DNA from: a virus
Virus record (IMG/VR): IMGVR_UViG_3300048015_000215
Span: 1-38,444 of that record
Direction: 5' to 3' (one strand)
DNA length: 38,444 nucleotides
Positions 7,556-17,213 of the stretch are shown here, piece by piece. How positions within the stretch are numbered: the first letter of the stretch is position 1; every line of letters begins with the position of its first letter. The translations under genes were made by a program, and so were the position numbers. The notes beneath the pieces were generated by a model, which was not told the DNA's origin, searched no databases, and saw nothing but the letters and a program-made list of their open reading frames with translations.

Positions 7556-8104
7556 ATGCCGAAACCGTTGCCAGAGCCCCAAACTAATCAGCAGCTCAGT
7601 ATGGCTGATCTCGTTTCTGCCGACATAATTGAAAATCCTTTAGAGGAAATAGAAGTAGCTCAGAAACGGTTCAAACCGATTATTCTGGAAGGTGAGGCCG
7701 CGTGTCGTTTTCTTGGAGTCCCTTATCGACCTCGACGGGGAATTCAAAAAGGACTATTACAAGCTGGGGATGTTTCATTAATTTATGAAAAACATCGCCA
7801 GTTTATTAACCGCCTTAAAGAAAAGGGCGTTGATCACAATAAAATCCTATTCTCAAATATTACTTTGCACGTTTTTAACAAAGGGTGTATCGGGCATCAT
7901 TATGAGCATTTTACAAATAAACAAATTCTTGACGGCGTAAACCCCGAAACGGAAGCAATCAAATATGGTGGAGAATACTTTCCGGGCAACACAATCGAAA
8001 CCTTTTTGAATGAACACCCCCGCAGTCAGGAACCCTCCCGGTACATCGTGTTTTTAGATTCTGTAAAAATCACTAAAGAATTGGAGCATCTCTATCATGG
8101 CTGA
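7556..8104 (+). CDS. Head-region protein of unknown function
   Basis: This 182-residue protein follows the capsid gene by 30 nt and overlaps the next by 8 nt. It has a disordered, Pro/Gln-rich N-terminus (about 1-25), a basic segment at about 56-64 (PYRPRRGIQK) and a His-rich stretch at about 103-118 (HVFNKGCIGHHYEHF). I do not recognise a family. In podoviruses this position often holds head completion or decoration proteins, so a structural or assembly role is likely but unproven. The His/Cys cluster could bind a metal. Confidence 0.65.
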   Translation: MPKPLPEPQTNQQLSMADLVSADIIENPLEEIEVAQKRFKPIILEGEAACRFLGVPYRPRRGIQKGLLQAGDVSLIYEKHRQFINRLKEKGVDHNKILFSNITLHVFNKGCIGHHYEHFTNKQILDGVNPETEAIKYGGEYFPGNTIETFLNEHPRSQEPSRYIVFLDSVKITKELEHLYHG

Positions 8105-8873
8105 TACTATTGCATTTCGTAATCTTTTGACTGTTGTCAATCAAGGGGCGGGATCTGTTGCGTCTGCTCCAATTCAACTGGATGCTAGCAACACCGCCGG
8201 TTTAAACCTATTTTTAACTTCTGACAACACACAGTACATTAAATTGCCTACCAACCGGACAGGCCTCGATCTTGAGTCTTTAACCGCAACTTTTTATTGC
8301 CAAGGCACTACCGGAACAACTGTAACCGGAAAACTTGAGTGTCAGGGCGCCGCATCCCTTACAGACGTTAAAACTGTTGCCACTGCCATCCCAAACGCTG
8401 CGGCCACCTCTGTAGCCGTTGCTGCTCGTGATGGCTTTACTCAAAACAACTACGTTTTGATGGTTGAGCCGGATGGATCCGCTTACGAATGGGTTCAAAC
8501 CACCTCCGCTAACGCTACTGGCGCAGGCTCACTAACCCTCGTTCGAGGACAACTTGGAACGACTGCCCGCTCATTTGTCGGGCTTCCTTTGCTGTTCACA
8601 ACAAACGGCTGGGTGGACGTTCCAACAGGCCTCACTTCCGGTACAACGACCATGAACGTAACAAACTCATCTCTCCACTCCCCAGCTGCCTCCATTAACG
8701 CCCCCAACATTGTCCAACTTGATATGCAAAACGAAGCAATGAACCGTATCGCATTCCCGTTCATTCGTTTTCTATTTACTGTCGGCGGAACAGGAACACC
8801 CGTCGTAACCGCAGGTTACTTAGATGTTGTGACTCAAAAACGCCTTCACAACTTCACAACTCGCGCAAGGTAA
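8097..8873 (+). CDS. Probable head decoration or minor structural protein
   Basis: A 258-residue protein, low in charge, very rich in Thr, Ala, Ser, Gly and Asn, with alternating beta pattern throughout, as in virion surface beta-sandwich proteins. A GTVTV-type strand pattern repeats at about 68-85 and 173-190. It overlaps the gene before it by 8 nt and precedes the head-tail adaptor by 6 nt. Decoration protein or head fibre is the most likely role from composition and location. No diagnostic motif is present. Confidence 0.55.
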   Translation: MADTIAFRNLLTVVNQGAGSVASAPIQLDASNTAGLNLFLTSDNTQYIKLPTNRTGLDLESLTATFYCQGTTGTTVTGKLECQGAASLTDVKTVATAIPNAAATSVAVAARDGFTQNNYVLMVEPDGSAYEWVQTTSANATGAGSLTLVRGQLGTTARSFVGLPLLFTTNGWVDVPTGLTSGTTTMNVTNSSLHSPAASINAPNIVQLDMQNEAMNRIAFPFIRFLFTVGGTGTPVVTAGYLDVVTQKRLHNFTTRAR

Positions 8874-8879
8874 TTCATT

Positions 8880-9641
8880 ATGGGAACTTTGAACCTACAA
8901 TATTATTTTTCCAAGGTTCAGAGAACAGCGGGGCTCCGAGTGAGCCCCTTTTTTCCGTCGACCCCCAACGATGAAGAACAACGAGTAATTGATGCCATTA
9001 ACGATACCCTTGCAGAACTCAACAACGAATTCTACCTCGCCTTCAAGCAAACAGAATACATTCTAACCACCTCCGGTTCCACCTCTTCCTACAACCTTCA
9101 AATTTCCCCCTACAATCAGACCTTCTGGCGCGTTTACCGGATGGCCCGCAACGGGGTTGTAAGGCTTTCCGACGACATTCCCCTCACCTACATTGATTAC
9201 AGTGAACGCGACTGGCTTCGTCCCGATATCACCCAAAACGCCCGAACAGTATTTTATTCTGCCTTTGGCCCCAACCTTTTGATCTGGCCCCCCTCTGCCG
9301 GGACCCAACTCAAAATTCGTTATTATTCCACAGCCAACGGTACCGATACAACCGGAAACACCCAGCTACAATTACTATCAAATGCAACAGACCTTCCCGG
9401 TTTGCAGGATGAATTTAACGAAACCCTTGTTATTGGTGCGGTTTTTCGTCTCCGCCGGTTCCTAGGCAACGACCGAAAACTTGGAGAATTTGAAAAGGCG
9501 TGGGAAACACAAAAGCGTATGTTAAACGAACGTACCGCACAAAGTGAAGACGGTTCTATGTCTTTAAAAATTATGCCTTACGGAGCTAATCGAAATGTCC
9601 AATATAGTAGATATTTCCCATTTTTTACTCCCTTTGAATAA
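8880..9641 (+). CDS. Head-tail adaptor (gp4-like connector)
   Basis: This 253-residue protein is likely the adaptor that docks under the portal and carries the tail nozzle. Features that fit this class: an N-terminal helical segment (about 31-52, DEEQRVIDAINDTLAELNNEF), a beta region with YNLQISPYNQTFWRVYRM, a PPSAGTQLKIRYYS segment, and a long C-terminal helix (FRLRRFLGNDRKLGEFEKAWETQ split across 190-215) of the kind seen in T7 gp11 and P22 gp4 families. It directly precedes the nozzle protein. The family is inferred from order and pattern, not from a unique motif. Confidence 0.65.
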   Translation: MGTLNLQYYFSKVQRTAGLRVSPFFPSTPNDEEQRVIDAINDTLAELNNEFYLAFKQTEYILTTSGSTSSYNLQISPYNQTFWRVYRMARNGVVRLSDDIPLTYIDYSERDWLRPDITQNARTVFYSAFGPNLLIWPPSAGTQLKIRYYSTANGTDTTGNTQLQLLSNATDLPGLQDEFNETLVIGAVFRLRRFLGNDRKLGEFEKAWETQKRMLNERTAQSEDGSMSLKIMPYGANRNVQYSRYFPFFTPFE

Positions 9642-9804
9642 AAAAAATTCAATTTACCCCAAAAATTTTTTTCCTGCACAACTACACCACGAACAAATTA
9701 GACTATACGATATTTACTCCGACTTAGCCTCTTTTATAAAATTAAAATCTTATGAACATAAAAAAGGTTGGGATTTAGCCCTAAATAAGTATTTATTGAG
9801 ATAA
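9595..9804 (+). CDS. Small protein between adaptor and nozzle
   Basis: This 69-residue protein begins 47 nt inside the adaptor gene, with GGAG about 10 nt before its ATG, and ends 4 nt before the nozzle gene. It is basic (several Lys, Arg, His) and mixes helix-forming and aromatic residues, with RLYDIYSDLASFIKLKSYEH as its most ordered stretch. It is more AT-rich than its neighbours. I do not recognise it. It may be a small tail-assembly factor. Confidence 0.65.
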   Translation: MSNIVDISHFLLPLNKKNSIYPKNFFPAQLHHEQIRLYDIYSDLASFIKLKSYEHKKGWDLALNKYLLR

Positions 9805-9808
9805 TATT

Positions 9809-11368
9809 ATGCCTCAGTTTCTGTCAGATGGGTATCAACAAGGAAAACCCGCCGTAAACTGGTATACTAAACCAACCGGCGGTATTAATGCACTATTTGC
9901 CCGTGGGGCCGTCAATCAGGCTACTGAAGGAACAGAGTTCACCTACCTTCAAAACCTCGAATCCTATAGAGAAGGCTCCCTCATAGGAATGCTCGGAAAC
10001 GTCCAGCTCAACACGGGCGTAACAGACAACACAGCCATTCTGGGAATAGGGGAATGGGTTTATAGCGGAGGAGACCTCCTCATCTATGGAAAAGCATCCG
10101 GCAACTATTATTCAATGCCCGTAACAGGTGGCCCTGAAACCCTCATTGCTTCCGGCAAATCAACAACAGCCGTTCCCCGGTTCGTCAATTTTCAAGGCTA
10201 CATAATAGTTTTCAATGGAGTAGATGCGCCCTGGCAATATAATGGAACCGCCACCAACTTAACCGGAACCCCTGCCGCCTGGTCAACAAACAAACCTTAC
10301 GACGCTGACGTTTTAGGCGCTCGAATTTTTGCTGTTTCAAAAGACGGGGTTTTTTGGTGTGCCGCAGGAAATCAAAACGATTGGAACACTGCATCCGATG
10401 CAGGATCATTCACCAATCAATTTGCGGACGCTTCATTCCCCCGCGCCATTACTGCGCTTGGTTCAAGCCTCGCCCTATTCAGTGTTGGAAACCGCGTTTA
10501 TTCCATTGACGGAACATCTCCTGCCAACTTTTCAGTTACCCGCTATTCTGGAAACCGTACATTAACAGGAGTTCAAGCCCACGCTATTTTTAACCGATAT
10601 TTATTCTATTTTACTGGAAATACAATCATTCCCATCTATATTAATGATTTTGGAACCAAAATGATTCAAGAAGAGTTAGACCTCGGCTTAAAAATTAAGC
10701 CTATGCTAACCCCAATAGACCCTCATATGGTCATTCCACAAATGGATCAAACTCAACTCTCCTCCGTTATTTTGTTGCCTTATTACAATAAAAATTATCT
10801 GCTTGTCTATTTTAAAGGGACAGCTTCAAGTACTTACAATTATTGCCTCTGCTACTCGCTCGAACAAAAATCCTGGACGGTTCGGGCAATGCAACCAATC
10901 ACAGCTGCCTGTGCCGCTGAAAACAACGTCTATACCGGAACCTCTACCGGTCAAATCCTTAAAGAGTTTACCGGATTTACCCGAGCCGACGGCCAACCAA
11001 TTCAAATGGTGCTTCAAACTCCCTGGTTTGATTGGAACCGCCCTGATCTTTTTAAACAAATAAACACCCTCTATTTAAACTTTATTTATGGTATTTCATC
11101 TAACATTACAATAAACATTTACAAAGACTATTCAGAAACGGCGGCCATTAGCCGTACCATAAACAACCTAAAAACCTATTCTCCTGGAAAATACGGATCC
11201 AGCGCTTATGGTGTTTCATCTTACGGCACTAACATAATAGATTTTTATCTTGGGGAACTCAACATTAATGCCAAAACTTTAAAACTAGAAGTCATCGTAA
11301 ATGATATCGTCTCAGACTTTGAATTATGTGGAATGGGATTTGAAATAGAGCTGAACGATGGCCACTAA
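9809..11368 (+). CDS. Tail nozzle / DNA stabilisation protein (gp10-like)
   Basis: A 519-residue, beta-rich protein that fits the P22 gp10 and T7 gp12 type of tail hub: a beta-propeller-like chain of strands carrying repeated aromatic-Gly turns, such as NFQGYIIVFNG, LGSSLALFSVGNRVYSIDG, and FNRYLFYFTGNT. It would close the portal channel to keep DNA inside and later open to let it pass. The order adaptor-nozzle-ejection proteins agrees. There is no signal peptide or membrane segment. The C-terminus (about 405-519) looks like a separate beta domain. It overlaps the next gene by 11 nt. Confidence 0.75.
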   Translation: MPQFLSDGYQQGKPAVNWYTKPTGGINALFARGAVNQATEGTEFTYLQNLESYREGSLIGMLGNVQLNTGVTDNTAILGIGEWVYSGGDLLIYGKASGNYYSMPVTGGPETLIASGKSTTAVPRFVNFQGYIIVFNGVDAPWQYNGTATNLTGTPAAWSTNKPYDADVLGARIFAVSKDGVFWCAAGNQNDWNTASDAGSFTNQFADASFPRAITALGSSLALFSVGNRVYSIDGTSPANFSVTRYSGNRTLTGVQAHAIFNRYLFYFTGNTIIPIYINDFGTKMIQEELDLGLKIKPMLTPIDPHMVIPQMDQTQLSSVILLPYYNKNYLLVYFKGTASSTYNYCLCYSLEQKSWTVRAMQPITAACAAENNVYTGTSTGQILKEFTGFTRADGQPIQMVLQTPWFDWNRPDLFKQINTLYLNFIYGISSNITINIYKDYSETAAISRTINNLKTYSPGKYGSSAYGVSSYGTNIIDFYLGELNINAKTLKLEVIVNDIVSDFELCGMGFEIELNDGH

Positions 11369-11975
11369 AATAATAAAATACACTCCAAAATATCTGGCCC
11401 CAATATTAGATTGTCTTGAACAATACCACAAAGCCTTTTCAATAGAAGGAACAGCTTCCCCCGGTTCCGAGCTTTGGGCTACAAACTGGCACAAATTTTT
11501 AAGGGACAACTATTCCTTTATCATCATAAATGAGTCAGGTGATTTTCAGGGCTGCATATGGGCTTACGATTTTAGCGGTAATGCCCACTGCAAAATAGGG
11601 GGCTTCGCCATTCGAAAATTTCCCCCGAAACAAACCCGACAAATAATTCAAGACTTTTGTCATCACCTATTTACAACCCTTAATATAAAATTAATCTTAG
11701 CTGAAATTAAAGAGTGGAACCGATCTTCCAAACGTGCTATACTTTTTAAAGGATTTAAGTTATACGCCAAAATCCCCCATTTTTACGGCTATAACGAGCC
11801 TTGTTTACTGTATGGCCTAACAGTAGAGGATTTTAATTCATGGGCGGCGGACCAAAATCACCCAGCTTTCCAAACACGGCTACCTATTTTGATGGCCAAA
11901 ATATGGTGGGAAGTCGTAAAAAGGGCGGAAAATTTATTCAATATTATAATTCCACGCCCGAACAACAAGGCCTAA
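11358..11975 (+). CDS. GNAT-like acetyltransferase
   Basis: A 205-residue protein with the outline of a GNAT N-acetyltransferase: N-terminal beta-alpha (YLAPILDCLEQYHKAF), a central strand pair (YSFIIINESGDFQGCIWAYDF), then a segment around 85-105 where the acetyl-CoA loop would be (FPPKQTRQIIQDFCHHLF), and a closing LILAEIKEWNRSSKRAILFKGFKLYAKIPHFYG strand-helix-strand (read in two parts, about 112-146). The usual Q/RxxGxG/A loop is degenerate here, so activity is uncertain. Such genes occur between tail and ejection genes in some podoviruses and may modify a virion protein. The last 136 nt overlap the next gene out of frame. Confidence 0.55.
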   Translation: MATKIIKYTPKYLAPILDCLEQYHKAFSIEGTASPGSELWATNWHKFLRDNYSFIIINESGDFQGCIWAYDFSGNAHCKIGGFAIRKFPPKQTRQIIQDFCHHLFTTLNIKLILAEIKEWNRSSKRAILFKGFKLYAKIPHFYGYNEPCLLYGLTVEDFNSWAADQNHPAFQTRLPILMAKIWWEVVKRAENLFNIIIPRPNNKA

Positions 11976-12730
11976 AAACTGGCCTCATAAACAATTTTTA
12001 TGATGAGATGCCGTATCTTTCATCATACACAAACAAATACTCAAATGATTTTAACAGGCTCTATAGCGAAGCGCATGATGCACTAGCCAAATCTCCAACA
12101 GATTTTGTCAATTACGGACACGAGATCGGAAACAACCTTAACCAAGCCGCGTCCCAAGATTTCCAGCGTTCTTTAGAACCCATCCTCCAAAACATGCGAG
12201 ATGACTACGCTTCCCGGTTAGGCACATTTAATCAGACCCCCTACATTGATCGCCAATATCAACTTCAAAGACAGGACATTGATCCGACTCTCGAAAACCT
12301 CGCCCTTAAATCTCAAGTAGCTGGGGCCGATCTTGTTCCTCAATATCAAGGAGCCCTAGCGCACAATTACAACACATTGCTCAATGGCTTTACCGAAGGC
12401 GCAAATTCAGACATTCAACGCCGTTTATCGGGCCTTGGTTTTGATGTAAACGGTTTAAGTGCTTTACAAAACCAATACTTATCGAGTCTAGGTGCAAACA
12501 GCCAATTTAGCCAGCAAGCGCAACAATTCGGACAAAACCAATTTGCCAACAATATGCAAAGATATAATAATCAAATGGGTATGATCGGCTCTTTGTTAGG
12601 CCCTACAGGGTCCTCTTTTTTTGGAAGTCCTTCCGGCAATCAAATTGGTGGAAGTGGGGGTGGAGATATGTCGGGCGCCGCTTTTTCAGCCCTCATGTCT
12701 GCCGGTTCAGGCCTTCTCGCCGCAATTTAA
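11840..12730 (+). CDS. Small ejection protein (internal virion protein A)
   Basis: This 296-residue protein is the first of a likely ejection set. It starts MGGGPKSP, is rich in Gln, Asn, Ser and Tyr, is largely helical in the middle (about 55-230), and ends in a Gly/Ser-rich and then hydrophobic C-terminus (SGAAFSALMSAGSGLLAAI) able to enter a membrane. This matches the composition of the smallest ejected proteins in T7- and P22-like phages, which leave the virion with the DNA. Its start lies 136 nt inside the preceding gene, with AGAGGA upstream of the ATG. Function is inferred from order and composition. Confidence 0.6.
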   Translation: MGGGPKSPSFPNTATYFDGQNMVGSRKKGGKFIQYYNSTPEQQGLKTGLINNFYDEMPYLSSYTNKYSNDFNRLYSEAHDALAKSPTDFVNYGHEIGNNLNQAASQDFQRSLEPILQNMRDDYASRLGTFNQTPYIDRQYQLQRQDIDPTLENLALKSQVAGADLVPQYQGALAHNYNTLLNGFTEGANSDIQRRLSGLGFDVNGLSALQNQYLSSLGANSQFSQQAQQFGQNQFANNMQRYNNQMGMIGSLLGPTGSSFFGSPSGNQIGGSGGGDMSGAAFSALMSAGSGLLAAI

Positions 12731-12741
12731 GAGGTTTAATC

Positions 12742-13926
12742 ATGGGTATACTCGCTCAAATAATCCAACCCCTTATGCAACGCGCTTTCGGCAATACCGG
12801 AAGCGCCGAAACACTTGCCAATCAACTAAACAGCAACCTTTCTCAAATGGGAGTTCAAGCTCACTTACCCGAAATCCCCCGGTACGCCCCAGGAGGCTCC
12901 GCAGCTATTATTCCCGGTGTCGTCAATCAATACAACCAGATGATTCAATCCCAGCGTATGCAAAACTACATCGAGGCAGCTCGTCAAGTTAATCCCCAGG
13001 ATCAAGCTCTGCAAAATATGAATTCTTTTCCCGCCGTTCAAGAATATTACAAACAAGTTGTTCTGCCTCAGGCATTAGCAAGGCAACAATATGAACAAAG
13101 AGTTCAACAAGACGCCCCCATCTTAAACGCAGAACGTGCCCGGTTCCTGTCCAACCCCGAAGAAATTTTAGGAAAATCCAATCCCTACGTCCAAAATAAC
13201 CGGATTCGTCCCACAATGCTGGAAGCAGACCCCAACGTCCCCGGTTCCGCGCAATCCACTGACGCTGCAAATATGGCGCAAGTCCCGGAAGCCGCGCTCA
13301 ATAAACTTCAAACACTAGATCAACTGCATGATTACTTCAAAACCTTGGGTGGTGGAGATGCGGCCAATCTCGAGCATCAAAAAGCAGACGATAACACTCT
13401 TCAAACAATGACAAACACTGGAACACAACTTAATAAAGACGCCAGAGAGCAGGCCTCATTTCCAGCCGACCTGCAAAAAAAGATTTTAGAAAATGAACAA
13501 CAATCGATTCAAAATAATTATAATACTGTAAACAACCCATTAAAAACGCAAGAACAATCCTTAAAAAATAAACAATTACACGAAAACATTTTTAATCCCA
13601 ACAAGCCTTTAAAAGACAGATTACACGCCCTCATTGAATTCCACAATCAAAACCCGGGAGTATTAACCGACGACGACTTATCGCGTTCCGCGGCCGCAAT
13701 AATTTCGGGCCATCAAAACAATCGAACAACTGACGCCACAAGCAATTCACACAAATTGATGAAAACTCTTTCCGAGATAGATAAGCAAATTGCAGAACAA
13801 TCAAGAGCCTACAACCAAACACCGGAAACAAAACAAGCAATTAACACCCTTCAGCAACGAAAACAACAAATACTTCAACAAATGCCTTCAAATTCCTTTA
13901 GCGGACCTGGAGGTTTCAAAATTTAA
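12742..13926 (+). CDS. Ejection protein (internal virion protein B)
   Basis: A 394-residue protein, very rich in Gln and Asn, with long stretches of predicted helix or coiled coil (about 95-130 and 225-260, and 340-380 with QQRKQQILQQ). The N-terminus is hydrophobic and short (MGILAQIIQPLMQRAF). AGAGG precedes the ATG, and the stop overlaps the next start (TAATG). It lies between the small ejection protein and the large transglycosylase-bearing one, the usual place of the middle ejection protein that builds the trans-periplasmic channel. No catalytic motif is seen. Confidence 0.6.
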   Translation: MGILAQIIQPLMQRAFGNTGSAETLANQLNSNLSQMGVQAHLPEIPRYAPGGSAAIIPGVVNQYNQMIQSQRMQNYIEAARQVNPQDQALQNMNSFPAVQEYYKQVVLPQALARQQYEQRVQQDAPILNAERARFLSNPEEILGKSNPYVQNNRIRPTMLEADPNVPGSAQSTDAANMAQVPEAALNKLQTLDQLHDYFKTLGGGDAANLEHQKADDNTLQTMTNTGTQLNKDAREQASFPADLQKKILENEQQSIQNNYNTVNNPLKTQEQSLKNKQLHENIFNPNKPLKDRLHALIEFHNQNPGVLTDDDLSRSAAAIISGHQNNRTTDATSNSHKLMKTLSEIDKQIAEQSRAYNQTPETKQAINTLQQRKQQILQQMPSNSFSGPGGFKI

Positions 13927-16900
13927 TGGCCTTACAAGGAAGCGTCTCAGTAACAAATTCTCCGCAAGCGCTTTATGCGGCTATGGCGTCAGACGCTGCT
14001 CAGCGTTATGGCGTTGATCCAGAAATTTATTCCGCTTTGCTCCACCAGGAATCCGGCTTAAACCCGCACGCCGTTTCCCCGGTTGGAGCCCGCGGTATAG
14101 CTCAATTCATGCCCTCGACCGCTAAAGCACTTGGAATCAACCCAGATGACCCGCAACAAGCTATAGATGGGGGCGCTCGTTATCTTGCGCAACACCTTAA
14201 AACTTTCGGAGGCGACTATGAAAAAGCGCTAGCCGCGTACAATGCGGGCCCCGGCGCTGTCCAAAGATACAATGGTGTTCCTCCATACGCCGAAACTCAA
14301 AACTATGTCAAAACAATCTTAAATGGAGCGCTTCAACGCAAACAACAACGCCTGGCCGCTTTACAACAAGCAACTCAACCCCCCCAAGAAACTCAAGAAA
14401 ACCCAAAAGACTACAGCTTTCAACAAACTCAGCAATTAGCCCCCCTTAAAGACACAGACGCCATACCCGACAACGCTTCCCCGGTTCAGTTGATGCAACG
14501 GCAAGTCACGTTTCAAAACGCTTTAAACGTTCCAGGTAACCGGGAAGCGTGGGAAAAAGCCAACGACGAGCAAAAAAAACAAATTCTCGACCAATTCAAA
14601 AACAAATACATCGGCCCCAATCCAGCCTTTCAACAACTATCTCCTGAACAACAAAAAGCCACAATTCAAAAATTCTACCAAAAATATTTGCCAGAACCCA
14701 AACAAAACGAATTTTTAAACGGCGTTGGAGAATTTTTCAAGGGTTTTGGCGAAGATGCCTCAGCCTACAATTTCGATTTTAAAGGAAACCCAAAAAACAT
14801 AGGCTATCAATTGGGGCAACAAGCTGGGGAGCTTGCGGCCAATATTGTTGTTCCTATAGTTGGGGCTAGCAGCGGTGCTGCTATAGGGGGCACGGCATCC
14901 CTTGGAAACCCGGTAATAGCTGGCCTCTCTGGTGTAGGGGGAGCGGTTGCAAGTTCTGCCTATTATGCCTATATTCACGATTATAATAAATATCTAAAAG
15001 AGCATCCACACGCTGACCTTGCAAAAGCAGAAGCCCACGCCAGAATTACCGCCGCTACTATGGGGGTTTTTCACCTCATTCCCGGTTTAGGTGAACTCCC
15101 CGTCAATCCTGGACAATTTTTAAAGCAGGCAGGAGCTGACGCCCTAATAGGCGGAATTAGTGGGGGCGCTCACGGTGCAGTTGAAACAAAAGACCCCGAA
15201 AAGATAGTTCAAGCCGCGGGTGAGGGGGCTGCAAGCCAAGCTCTTTTCGGCGCTTTGTTTCGGCAGGTTTTGGGTCGTGTATTTCCCCGTAATTCCACAA
15301 AAAAACCTCCTACCAACCCATCTAATCCTAAATCGAATATTTTACAGGGCCGCGTAGAGCAAACCGTAACCCCGGATCAAGTATTGCTAGATAAACAAGC
15401 GTCGTCCCCAGCAATAGTAAAAGCCGCAAAACAGCTTCTAAAAAAACACATTGAAACCGTTATGCGTATGGCGCAATTTCAAAGCCCAGAAAATCAGGCC
15501 TCATTTATTGAACAGCAAATGCAAGACCCAACGATTCAGCACGCAAAAAAAATTGTTGAGCGGGCCTCTGAACTCGAATCTGAAGCAGATTCCCCCAAAA
15601 AATTAAGTATTTCTAACCATTCTAACGATGAATTAGAGGCGCTTATCAATATGGGGATTAAAGCCAATCAATCAGGAGGGGCTGCTAGTGCTAAATTTGA
15701 AGCTTATCTTAATGAAAACTACAATAAATCTGATGCCTCCATCATTAAAAAAGAAATTCAAAGACGCTTGAAGTCCGAAAAGACTTCCCCGGTTCAGGAA
15801 TCAAAAGCAGAGCCTATCTACAAACTTACAACACAATCTTCAGAAAGCATAGAAAAAGTTTTACAGGCAGGTGTTTCTGCTGCTTCCGACATTAAAAAAT
15901 TAGCTAAATTTAACAAAGAACTTGATTTTTATTATTCTAAAGAAGACGCAAAACTTATTCGTCAAGAAATTGCAAACAGATTAAATCAAGAAAAAGCTCA
16001 AAAAGCAGAAGTCCTAAAATTAGAAGCTAAAAAACAAGAATTATTAAAAAACCAAACTAAAAAACAAACGACCTCTATCAATGATATGTCTCATCAAGAT
16101 TTAATGAGAATTATTGCGCGCGGGCTAGATGAATATTCGAAAGGCCCTGCACATCGTTTAAAATTTAACGCAGAAATCCTAGAAGAGTTTGGAAAAGATC
16201 AGGGCTCTCAAATTCTCCGTGAACTTGAGCGCGCCCACAAACAACTAACCAAAACTCCAGAAGAACACCAAGCAACCATCGAAGAAATAAAAAATTCCCC
16301 AGAGAATATCTCAGACATTGAAAAGACTGAAAATCAAATAACAACCGAGGTTGAACCAGAACTCAAGGCTGAGGCCGAATATACCGACGGCCCAGAACGT
16401 GTTTTACATAAAGATCATTTAAACCAGGGAACCAAGCAGCAAAGTAAAGGCGGTTATAAAACCCTATCCGAACTTCTTTCTATACCAGCCATTAAAAAAG
16501 CTTTTTTAGAACTACCAGTTAAAGCTCAAGAAATAATGAAACAACTTGATTTGTTAGGCTACGCCAACCAACGCGCCAATATCTTATCATACAAAGCCAA
16601 AACCGGACAGCATTCCTCCGCATCTGAAGGTTATCTCGACGTACCGGAAGAAGACAAACACGTCAGCCATCTTGGTTTCGAGTGGAATCCAGAAACACAA
16701 GAATTTTCAATCGGTGTAATCAACAACAATATGCAACTACGCAAATACTTTATCCAAAAAGGGGAAGGTACTCCAGGCATATCTGAAGTAGTTCCACACA
16801 CAGGCGCCCAGCTAGAGGGAAAAATTTCCGGCGCATACAAAGAACCAGGAGCCTACATAGACCCGGCTCCTTATGTTGAGTATGCTATAGGCATGATGCC

Positions 16901-17213
16901 TCGAAACATGGTTTCCCGGTTAGGGAAATCCCCAGAAGCCGACCAAGTATTAAAGGTCATTTTAAAAGCTAAAGGCATAAACGAACCCGAAATATTTAAT
17001 TTCATAAAACATACAGTCACCAATCAGAAAGAGTTAGAGACTTACCTAAACAAACACTTACCAGAAACCCTTCAAAAGCTATTAACTGACTCTAAAAAGC
17101 TGTCTTCTCTTTCGATAAAAGACTTCAAATTACGTTCAGATAAGCTTGCTAAAGAAATAGAAAAACTTCCTCAGCATCTTATCAAATTATTAGATAGAGA
17201 GGTTCCCTGCTAA
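13926..17213 (+). CDS. Large ejection protein with lytic transglycosylase domain
   Basis: This 1095-residue protein carries an SLT (soluble lytic transglycosylase, GH23) domain at about 22-145: catalytic E42 in LLHQESGLNP, then GARGIAQFMPSTAKALGI, ARYLAQHL and ALAAYNAGPGAV, all classic motifs. It would open the peptidoglycan locally while the DNA enters. Behind it lie a Gln-rich linker, a small-residue hydrophobic region (about 295-345 and 400-440) that could insert in the inner membrane, and a long Lys/Glu-rich coiled-coil part (about 550-830). The layout resembles T7 gp16. It starts by TAATG overlap and ends by overlap with the next gene, so the whole ejection set is translated as a coupled unit. 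Confidence 0.9.
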   Translation: MALQGSVSVTNSPQALYAAMASDAAQRYGVDPEIYSALLHQESGLNPHAVSPVGARGIAQFMPSTAKALGINPDDPQQAIDGGARYLAQHLKTFGGDYEKALAAYNAGPGAVQRYNGVPPYAETQNYVKTILNGALQRKQQRLAALQQATQPPQETQENPKDYSFQQTQQLAPLKDTDAIPDNASPVQLMQRQVTFQNALNVPGNREAWEKANDEQKKQILDQFKNKYIGPNPAFQQLSPEQQKATIQKFYQKYLPEPKQNEFLNGVGEFFKGFGEDASAYNFDFKGNPKNIGYQLGQQAGELAANIVVPIVGASSGAAIGGTASLGNPVIAGLSGVGGAVASSAYYAYIHDYNKYLKEHPHADLAKAEAHARITAATMGVFHLIPGLGELPVNPGQFLKQAGADALIGGISGGAHGAVETKDPEKIVQAAGEGAASQALFGALFRQVLGRVFPRNSTKKPPTNPSNPKSNILQGRVEQTVTPDQVLLDKQASSPAIVKAAKQLLKKHIETVMRMAQFQSPENQASFIEQQMQDPTIQHAKKIVERASELESEADSPKKLSISNHSNDELEALINMGIKANQSGGAASAKFEAYLNENYNKSDASIIKKEIQRRLKSEKTSPVQESKAEPIYKLTTQSSESIEKVLQAGVSAASDIKKLAKFNKELDFYYSKEDAKLIRQEIANRLNQEKAQKAEVLKLEAKKQELLKNQTKKQTTSINDMSHQDLMRIIARGLDEYSKGPAHRLKFNAEILEEFGKDQGSQILRELERAHKQLTKTPEEHQATIEEIKNSPENISDIEKTENQITTEVEPELKAEAEYTDGPERVLHKDHLNQGTKQQSKGGYKTLSELLSIPAIKKAFLELPVKAQEIMKQLDLLGYANQRANILSYKAKTGQHSSASEGYLDVPEEDKHVSHLGFEWNPETQEFSIGVINNNMQLRKYFIQKGEGTPGISEVVPHTGAQLEGKISGAYKEPGAYIDPAPYVEYAIGMMPRNMVSRLGKSPEADQVLKVILKAKGINEPEIFNFIKHTVTNQKELETYLNKHLPETLQKLLTDSKKLSSLSIKDFKLRSDKLAKEIEKLPQHLIKLLDREVPC

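Noticed and set aside
12621-12992. 123-residue + strand frame across the ejection gene junction
   Set aside because: Composition is Arg/Pro/Ser noise and both real genes here have ribosome sites and overlap-type spacing.
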